Of a DNA stretch of 64,000 bases, positions 58,575-64,000 are shown in pieces. Made by a program: the position numbers and the translations under genes. This DNA comes from DATFVJ01 sp963727015 (GTDB lineage Bacteria; Actinomycetota; Actinomycetes; Streptosporangiales; Streptosporangiaceae), in contig CAVSEV010000011.1 in the NCBI GenBank assembly GCA_963727015.1, positions 744,001-808,000 of the forward strand, read 5' to 3'. Under the pieces are notes generated by a model that worked only from the letters and a program-made list of their open reading frames with translations, searched no databases and had not been told where the DNA came from. Position 1 is the first letter of the stretch; each line of letters begins with the position of its first letter.

Positions 58575-59269
58575 GCGGCAGCCAGACCATGAGCGGCAGC
58601 CAAGATCCGGGGCAACAGCCGTTTACGGCAGCTGCGATCACCGTCCTGATAGCGGACGATCATCCGGTCGTCCGCCAGGGCCTGCGGACCTTCCTCGACG
58701 TCCAAGACGACATAGAGGTCGTCGGGGAGGCGGCGGACGGCCCCGCCGCGGTAGAGCGCGCCGCGGCGCTGGCACCCGACGTCATCCTGCTCGACCTGAA
58801 GATGCCTGGCCTTGACGGGGTCGGGGTGCTCGCGGAATTGCGCAGCCGCGGCATCACCACCAGGGCGTTGATCCTTACCAGCGCGGCAGGAGCCGGTCCT
58901 GTCACGCCCGCGATGGCCGCGGGCGCCGCCGGATACCTATTCAAGGATGCCGATCCTGAAGCGCTCGTACGTGCTATCCGGGCCGCCGCCGACGGCAACC
59001 TGGTGCTCGCTCCAGGTGCCGGGGTGTCACTCACCGCGCCGGCCACCCCGAGGCAGGAAACCGGCGGAGCGCGGGCGCTCACCGGGCGGGAGCGGCAGGT
59101 GCTGACTCTGATCGCGCAGGGCAGGTCGAACCGTGAGATCGCGCGGGCGCTGGGGGTTGCTGAGAAGACGGTGAAGACGCACGTAAGCGCGGTGCTTGCC
59201 AAGCTCGGTGTCCAGGACAGGACCCAGGCGGCGCTCTACGCGGTCCGCCACGACATCGCAGGCCAGTAG
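58571..59269 (+). CDS. LuxR/NarL-family response regulator
   Basis: The 232-residue regulator starts in an ATGA overlap with the kinase gene and forms a two-component pair with it. The receiver domain shows TVLIADDHPVVRQGLRTFL with the acidic pair, VILLDLKMPGLDGVGVL with phospho-acceptor Asp75, and YLFKDADPEALVRAI with the conserved Lys. The C-terminal HTH has ALTGRERQVLTLIAQGRSN, REIARALGVAEKTVKTHVSA and LGVQDRTQAALYAVRH. A tandem MSGSQTMSGSQ occurs at the N-terminus. It should bind DNA as a dimer upon phosphorylation; targets are not evident. Confidence 0.92.
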   Translation: MSGSQTMSGSQDPGQQPFTAAAITVLIADDHPVVRQGLRTFLDVQDDIEVVGEAADGPAAVERAAALAPDVILLDLKMPGLDGVGVLAELRSRGITTRALILTSAAGAGPVTPAMAAGAAGYLFKDADPEALVRAIRAAADGNLVLAPGAGVSLTAPATPRQETGGARALTGRERQVLTLIAQGRSNREIARALGVAEKTVKTHVSAVLAKLGVQDRTQAALYAVRHDIAGQ

Positions 59270-59544
59270 CTGCGCGGCAGGCGCAGCTGATCCGGTTACA
59301 CCCGGTGGAGCCCCGGAGATAGCGATAGTTGGCCAAGCTCGCGGTAGGTTCTTAAGTGCCGCTTACGGAACCCCGGTCCGGCTCGCCGGCCGCTGGGCTT
59401 TCGCCTGGCCGCGTTCTTGCCCTCGACGTGTCCTCCAGGCACGCTCCGGGCTGCGGCCTTGCCATACTTGCCCGGTTGACCGGCTCCCCGATCGGGGTTA
59501 CGGAATGGGCTGATGCGCAGGATCCGCCGGTGTGAGGGGGCTGG

Positions 59545-60339
59545 ATGTCCGACGAGGTGCTTCGCCTTCGTGGCGTCGGTGTCCGGCGCGACGGGAACAT
59601 GCTGCTCCGTAACGTCGACTGGACGGTGCACGAGGACGAGCGCTGGGTGGTGATCGGCCCGAACGGCGCGGGCAAGACCACGCTGCTGCAGGTCGCGGCC
59701 TCCTTGCTGTTCCCGACCGAGGGCGAGGCTGAGATTCTCGGCGAGCGCCTCGGGCAGGTAGATGTCTTCGAACTCCGGCCAAGGATCGGGTTCTCGAGCG
59801 CTGCCGTCGCGGAGAAGGTACCGCCAGGTGAGAAGGTGATCGATCTGGTGCTGACCGCGTCCTACGCGGTTCTCGGCCGGTGGCAGGAGGAGTACGAGTC
59901 ATCGGATGTCACCCGCGCCGTCGAGATACTTGACGCCCTTGGCTGCGCGCACCTGATCCGGCGCAGGTTCGGGACGCTGTCGGAGGGGGAGCGCAAGCGG
60001 GTGCAGATCGCGCGGGCGCTGATGCCGGACCCTGAGGTGCTGCTGCTCGATGAGCCGGCGGCAGGCCTTGACCTCGGCGGACGTGAGGACCTGGTGCGCA
60101 GGCTCGGCATGCTGGCCCGCGACCCCAACGCGCCGATGTCGGTGCTCGTCACCCACCATGTCGAAGAGGTGCCCGATGGGTTCACGCACGCGATGCTGCT
60201 CCGCAGGGGCAGCGTCGTCGTGGCCGGGCCGCTGGCGGAGGTGTTCACCGAGCGCAACCTGTCGAGGTGTTTCGGGGTGCCGCTGACGATCGAGCACCGT
60301 CAGGCGCGCTGGACGGCACGGGCCGTCTATCCCTCTTAG
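59545..60339 (+). CDS. ABC-type ATP-binding protein
   Basis: The 264-residue ATPase has Walker A VVIGPNGAGKTTLLQVA, a Q-loop-like RPRIGFSSAAVAEKV, the signature LSEGERKRVQIARALM (LSGGQ variant), Walker B EVLLLDEPAAGLD and the switch VLVTHHVEEVPDG. No permease gene is next to it, and its closest overall form is the stand-alone ModF/PhnK-like actinobacterial ATPases with an EGERKR signature. It might drive an unknown transporter elsewhere or have a cytosolic role. ATG 59545 follows GAGGGGGC. The preceding gap (59270-59544) shows no gene. Confidence 0.88.
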   Translation: MSDEVLRLRGVGVRRDGNMLLRNVDWTVHEDERWVVIGPNGAGKTTLLQVAASLLFPTEGEAEILGERLGQVDVFELRPRIGFSSAAVAEKVPPGEKVIDLVLTASYAVLGRWQEEYESSDVTRAVEILDALGCAHLIRRRFGTLSEGERKRVQIARALMPDPEVLLLDEPAAGLDLGGREDLVRRLGMLARDPNAPMSVLVTHHVEEVPDGFTHAMLLRRGSVVVAGPLAEVFTERNLSRCFGVPLTIEHRQARWTARAVYPS

Positions 60340-60614
60340 TACTGGCCTAGTACCGGCCCGATTAGTGTTGTCCCCGGGGACGCCCGGTGACCAGCTGCCC
60401 TCTTAGGGGCCGGTCACGCGAGGGACTCGCCGGCGCGAGCCGGTCAGGCCCGTCGCGGTGATATTAGTGCGCATCGGCGCTGACTGACAGCGATGCCTCG
60501 GCTTACTATCAGTAGCGTGGGTGTCGTTTGCGCGTGGATCTGGCGGCTGGCAGGGGACGCCGTCTCGCTAGCGCTTGTGGAGCCGTGTGCTGTCATGAAC
60601 GGAGCTGAGGCGTC

Positions 60615-61634
60615 ATGAACTCCATTGTGACCGCCGTCGTCGCACTGATCGTGGTGGCTCTCGCCGGTTTCATTGTGGTTAAGACGATCCGGGTCGTGCC
60701 GCAGGCCATGGCAGGGATCGTGGAACGGTTCGGCCGTTACCACCGCACCTTGCACGCTGGGCTGAACATCGTGGTGCCCGTCGTTGACAGGTTGCGGCCG
60801 CTGATCGACCTGCGTGAGCAAGTGGTCAGCTTCCCGCCGCAGCCGGTCATCACCAAGGACAACCTGGTAGTGGCGATCGACACCGTCATCTACTTCCAGG
60901 TGACCGACGCGAAGGCAGCGACCTACGAGATCGCGAACTTCATCACCGCCGTGGAGCAGTTGACGGTCACGACGCTGCGCAATGTGGTGGGCGGCATCGA
61001 TCTGGAAACGACGCTCACCTCACGGGACCACATCAACGACGAACTGCGGCGCGAGCTTGACGAGGCGACAGGCAAGTGGGGCATCCGGGTTGGCCGGGTG
61101 GAACTGAAGGCGATCGAGCCGCCGACGTCGATTCAGGACTCGATGGAGAAGCAGATGCGGGCGGAGCGCGACAAGCGCGCCGCGATCCTGACCGCGGAAG
61201 GCTCGAAGCAGTCGGCGATCCTGACCGCGGAGGGGGAGAAGCAGGCCGCGGTGCTCAAGGCTGCTGGCGAGGCGGAGGCCGCCGTGGTGCGGGCGAACGC
61301 GGACGCGCAGGCGCAGGCGGCTCGGGCGCGCGGCCAGGCGCAGGCCATCACTACGGTGTTCAACGCCATCCACGAGGGCAAGCCGGACCGGCAGTTGCTC
61401 GCCTACCAGTATCTGCAGACCTTGCCGCAGATCGCCCAGGGCAACGCCAACAAGTTGTGGATCGTACCCAGTGAGGTGGGCAAGGCGCTTGAGGGCCTCG
61501 GGGGCTTGTTCGGGACGCTGACAGGCGCGGACGGCGCCCTGTCCGGGGATGGGTCCGGTCCGCAGGCCGCGCCAGCGGTGGACGATGCGGACAGCGGGCC
61601 CGGCAGCGTCAAGAGGTTCCCGTTGGGTAGCTGA
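60615..61634 (+). CDS. SPFH/band 7 (stomatin-like) membrane protein
   Basis: The 339-residue protein has an N-terminal membrane helix (IVTAVVALIVVALAGFIVVK), an SPFH domain (VPQAMAGIVERFGRYHRTLH, LNIVVPVVDRLRPLIDLREQ and TKDNLVVAIDTVIYFQVTD) and a long coiled coil (MEKQMRAERDKRAAILTAEG, KQAAVLKAAGEAEAA), ending in LQTLPQIAQGNANKLWIVP. Stomatin-like proteins form oligomeric microdomains and often pair with an NfeD-type protein; no clear NfeD is adjacent, though the small gene at 61679 follows. The last 50 residues are Gly/Asp-rich and variable. ATG 60615 has GGAGCTGAGG upstream. Confidence 0.9.
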   Translation: MNSIVTAVVALIVVALAGFIVVKTIRVVPQAMAGIVERFGRYHRTLHAGLNIVVPVVDRLRPLIDLREQVVSFPPQPVITKDNLVVAIDTVIYFQVTDAKAATYEIANFITAVEQLTVTTLRNVVGGIDLETTLTSRDHINDELRRELDEATGKWGIRVGRVELKAIEPPTSIQDSMEKQMRAERDKRAAILTAEGSKQSAILTAEGEKQAAVLKAAGEAEAAVVRANADAQAQAARARGQAQAITTVFNAIHEGKPDRQLLAYQYLQTLPQIAQGNANKLWIVPSEVGKALEGLGGLFGTLTGADGALSGDGSGPQAAPAVDDADSGPGSVKRFPLGS

Positions 61635-61678
61635 CCGGCCGTCAGCGTGAACCACGGTTCTCGCGGCCGGAGGGTGTA

Positions 61679-61930
61679 GTGAAGGGTGACTGGGTCGAGA
61701 TTGTCATCGACGCTGGTGAAGCGGTCCGGAGCTATGAGGTGACCGCGACGCGGGCAGGACGGCGGGTGGAGGTGGTGACCCGCCGCGGCATGATCGAAGT
61801 TAGCGAAGTGACGCGCGGCGGGACGGCGGTGCGCACCGCACGGTTCATGGCGAGCCGGGTGCTTGCGCTGGTTGAGCACCCAGCCCCGCGCCGGGCGGGA
61901 GATCGCCCGGCACCGGGAATGGGGGATTAG
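61679..61930 (+). CDS. Small conserved hypothetical protein
   Basis: GTG 61679, behind GGAGGGTGTA, gives 83 residues. The first 60 alternate hydrophobic and polar residues in four predicted strands (DWVEIVIDAGEAVRSYEVT, RRVEVVTRRGMIEVSEVT, TAVRTARFMASRVLALVEH). The end is Pro/Arg-rich. I recall similar short proteins in Actinomycetes, without function. It lies 44 bp after the SPFH gene on the same strand and probably shares its transcript. Confidence 0.6.
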   Translation: MKGDWVEIVIDAGEAVRSYEVTATRAGRRVEVVTRRGMIEVSEVTRGGTAVRTARFMASRVLALVEHPAPRRAGDRPAPGMGD

Positions 61931-61953
61931 GCTTTCGGCCGCCGGGGTCGCTG

Positions 61954-62190
61954 TCACACGATGAGGTGGTCGAAGTCTCCGTCCTGCGCGCCCAGGATGA
62001 GGGCTTCGATCTCGCCACGGGTGTAGATGAGCGCTGGGCCTTCGGGGTGCCGCGAGTTCCGAACCGCGACCTGGCCGTTGGGCAGCCTGGCCATCTCGAC
62101 GCAGGTGCCCTGAGAGTTGCTGTGGTGGCTCTTTACCCAGGCCGCCTCGCGCAGGTTCCTGGCGGGTATCCCGTTGTATGCGTTAATCAC
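61954..62190 (-). CDS. DUF397 protein
   Basis: The 78-residue protein has the family pattern: AAWVKSHHSNSQGTCVEMAR, then VAVRNSRHPEGPALIYTRGE and a hydrophobic end (EIEALILGAQDGDFDHL). The SNSQGTCVE and R-x-S-x-x-P-x-G-P segments are diagnostic. DUF397 proteins are numerous in Streptomyces and relatives and occur beside XRE regulators and GHKL ATPases; some affect development. The stop codon of the XRE gene lies immediately before its start, with zero spacing, so the two are coupled. Confidence 0.92.
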   Translation of the reverse strand: MINAYNGIPARNLREAAWVKSHHSNSQGTCVEMARLPNGQVAVRNSRHPEGPALIYTRGEIEALILGAQDGDFDHLIV

Positions 62191-63108
62191 CTAGATTTCC
62201 TCCATGATCCTGCTAATGATCTCGGATGTGCGTTCTGGGGGTTCGCTCTCCACGCAGAGCCGCTCCATTACTTCGGTGTATTTGTCGATGTCGTCACGTC
62301 GGTCGAGGTAGAGGGCGCTGGTGAGCTGCTCGACGTAGATCACATCCGGCAGGTCAGGCTCGGGGAAACGCAGCAGGGTGAACGGACCACCTTCCGCCGC
62401 GTGCCCGCCGGAGCGAAACGGCATGACCTGGAGGATGACATTCGGCAGCTTCAGCGCACCTAGGAGGTGCTCGAGCTGGGCCCGCATGACGTCCGGGCCC
62501 CCGATCAAGCGCCGCAGCGCTGCCTCATCGATCACCGCCCATAGCCGGGGCGCACCGCCGCCGCGGGTCAGCAGTCTCTGGCGGTCCGTGCGTAGCCGGA
62601 CTCTGCGCTCAACCTCATGTTCCGCCGCGCCCGCCTGGCCGACGCTCATGATCGCCCGGGCATAGTCCTCGGTCTGCAACAGCCCGGGCACGAACTGGAC
62701 CTCGTAGGTGCGGATGAGCGTGGCCGCGTCTTCCAAGCCGACGTAGACCTGGAACCAGCCAGGGAGAAGATCGTTATACCGGTGCCACCAGCCAGGGGAG
62801 TTGGCTTTGAGCGCGAGATCGAGCAGTGCTGCGTGCTCGTCTTCGGCCGTGACGCCGTACAGCGCGAGCAGGTCGATGACGTCGCGCTCCTTGAAACTGA
62901 CCCGCCCGAGTTCCATCCGGCTGATCTTGGAACCGGAGGCCCGGATCGTGTAACCGGCCTCGTCACGTGTAATGCCATTGGCTTCACGCAAGTGACGCAG
63001 CTGGGAACCGAGCAGGATGCGGAGAACGGTGGGACCGCCCTCGGGCTGGACTTCTATCACCCCTCCTCCCATGGCTCGTGCCGCGTCCCCCGGACCACGC
63101 CGCATCAT
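62191..63108 (-). CDS. XRE-family regulator with DUF5753 domain
   Basis: The 305-residue form starts at ATG 63108; ATG 63072 is an alternative. The HTH domain (LLGSQLRHLREANGITRDEA, GYTIRASGSKISRMELGRVS) binds DNA. The DUF5753 sensor region has YEVQFVPGLLQTEDYARAIM, RLRTDRQRLLTRG, LWAVIDEAALRRLIGGPDVM and NVILQVMPFRSGGHAAEGGP. These regulators control the adjacent DUF397 and ATPase genes and developmental targets in Streptomyces (Scr1-like). It is followed directly by the DUF397 gene, and diverges from the HATPase gene at 63266. Confidence 0.92.
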   Translation of the reverse strand: MMRRGPGDAARAMGGGVIEVQPEGGPTVLRILLGSQLRHLREANGITRDEAGYTIRASGSKISRMELGRVSFKERDVIDLLALYGVTAEDEHAALLDLALKANSPGWWHRYNDLLPGWFQVYVGLEDAATLIRTYEVQFVPGLLQTEDYARAIMSVGQAGAAEHEVERRVRLRTDRQRLLTRGGGAPRLWAVIDEAALRRLIGGPDVMRAQLEHLLGALKLPNVILQVMPFRSGGHAAEGGPFTLLRFPEPDLPDVIYVEQLTSALYLDRRDDIDKYTEVMERLCVESEPPERTSEIISRIMEEI

Positions 63109-63265
63109 CCGCCGCGCGCCGTGCCTCTTCCCAACTCACCGGCAATGGATGCACAGCTCGTTCGCACGTGCATTGGGCCTTGCATCTGCAAGAGTCAAGA
63201 GCGATGATAGCGCGCGTGGACCGAGGTTTCCGCTGCGCCGCGGAACGCAGTCGACAGGAGCAGCG

Positions 63266-63802
63266 ATGACACCCCCAAGAGCCCACGAGGCCGTTTCCCA
63301 CGGCTTAGCCCGCGCCGGTTCGCCGGTCGGCGTGTTAGCGCCCGGAATCGCTGAATCCGGGAACATGCCTGACCCGGTCGCCGGCCGGGCGAGGGTGTGG
63401 GACAAGGCGGGGTGCCGGCTTCGCGGCCGCCCCGAATCGGTTAAGCTCGCGCGGGCTTTCGCCCGCGAGATCCTGACCGCGTGGGGTCTGCCCGGGCTAT
63501 GCGACGACGTGACGTGGGTCATTTCCGAATTGGTGACGAATGCGCTTGATCACGGCCTGGCGCGCTCTGCACGTGCCCGGTGGACACGGCCGATCCGGCT
63601 CTGTTTGACCGTTCAGCTCGCGCACGTGCTGTGCACGGTATCGGACCCCGGTGCGGGCGCGCCGGTGTCGCGTGACCCGGACCATTGGCGCGAATGCGGC
63701 CGGGGCCTTCAGGTGGTCGAATCCTGCAGCGACCGGTGGGGCTGGAACGCACTTGACGGCGGCGGAAAGGTCATCTGGGCCGCATTCCGCTTTCGCGGCT
63801 GA
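63266..63802 (+). CDS. ATP-binding anti-sigma-like protein (HATPase)
   Basis: ATG 63266 with AGGAG seven bases upstream gives 178 residues; a longer upstream frame overlaps the XRE gene. The N-box is VISELVTNALDHGLA, the G1 box VSDPGAGAPVS and the G2 box ECGRGLQVVESCSDRWGWN, ending GGKVIWAAFRF. The first 60 residues are Pro/Gly/Ala-rich and not conserved. The family matches the divergent partner of XRE-DUF397 pairs. Kinase or anti-sigma activity is inferred from RsbW. A second protein of this type is at 1105. The last bases of the window (63803-64000) show no gene. Confidence 0.88.
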   Translation: MTPPRAHEAVSHGLARAGSPVGVLAPGIAESGNMPDPVAGRARVWDKAGCRLRGRPESVKLARAFAREILTAWGLPGLCDDVTWVISELVTNALDHGLARSARARWTRPIRLCLTVQLAHVLCTVSDPGAGAPVSRDPDHWRECGRGLQVVESCSDRWGWNALDGGGKVIWAAFRFRG

Positions 63803-64000
63803 GCAGCGGAGTTTCCGCCCAAGCGCCGTGCCTGAGCCTGCCGGGACAGAGCCTGTTGTGCGACGTTTCCATCGACGGCCGGATGCAGGGCGGGCGAACG
63901 GCTCAGCTTCGCGGCCTGACCTGAACGATCCCATTGGCCGACACCCGGGTGTCGAACGTAGGCTGCCTCGCCGTCGCGGGCCCGTGCATCACCGTGCCGT

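Overview
The DNA is very GC-rich, uses GTG and TTG starts freely, and carries families typical of filamentous Actinomycetes: BldG and its anti-sigma partner, DUF397/XRE/HATPase sets, IS701-type transposases, a SCO4848-like membrane protein, a MarP-like protease and a K+-independent H+-pyrophosphatase. The gene order nth - NUDIX - marP - (epoxide hydrolase, holin-like) - acs, then HAD - helicase - bldG - anti-sigma - hppA, follows the conserved blocks I recall from Mycobacterium (Rv3667-Rv3674c) and Streptomyces (around SCO3547-SCO3570). I cannot name the genus; a Streptomyces relative such as a Streptosporangiales or Catenulisporales member fits.

Left part (about 1-16 kb) is a mobile and decaying region. 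A regulator set (partial XRE, antibiotic-monooxygenase-like protein, HATPase) and a conserved beta-rich protein come first. Then follow nested transposon remains: an IS4-type transposase cut by a decayed Tn554-like element and abutting a broken IS630. Next is an IS701 copy (8660-13711) split by an apparently intact Tn554-like unit encoding two tyrosine recombinases and a coiled-coil protein (9057-12564). A 45-nt 3' fragment of a tRNA-Thr(CGU) gene at 14156-14200 looks like the right attachment site of an integrated element lying to its left. A second IS701 copy with terminal inverted repeats and CTAG flanks follows.

Middle part (16-29 kb) holds a LysM cell-wall protein, a GNAT enzyme, a MaoC dehydratase, a ParA/ribbon-helix-helix pair with a palindromic operator, and a duplicated, partly decayed copy of the ParA upstream region with DnaA-box-like sequences. 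Then come a 16-bp minisatellite, three small secreted proteins, purU, and an exopolysaccharide-type operon (small membrane protein, GT2 synthase, UDP-GlcNAc 2-epimerase with a frameshift) whose spacer is a 14-bp minisatellite. A 123-bp MITE-like element follows.

Right part (29-64 kb) is mostly ordinary chromosome: PAP2 phosphatase, a DinB2-type polymerase with Ile at the steric gate, phosphoribosyltransferase, STAS and DUF1876 proteins, a dehydrogenase-like reductase, a sigma-factor-like multidomain protein, nth, NUDIX (frameshifted), marP, DUF309, epoxide hydrolase, holin-like protein, acs, HAD phosphatase, DEAD helicase, bldG, an anti-sigma factor carrying eight 18-bp repeats, hppA, SixA, serB, queA-like, SDR, a GAF histidine kinase with its LuxR regulator, an ABC ATPase, an SPFH protein, and a DUF397-XRE-HATPase regulatory set.

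Two themes cut across the window: short tandem repeats invade both spacers and coding regions, and several dispersed palindromic repeats sit next to gene ends. No CRISPR array, complete tRNA, rRNA gene or known defence system was seen.
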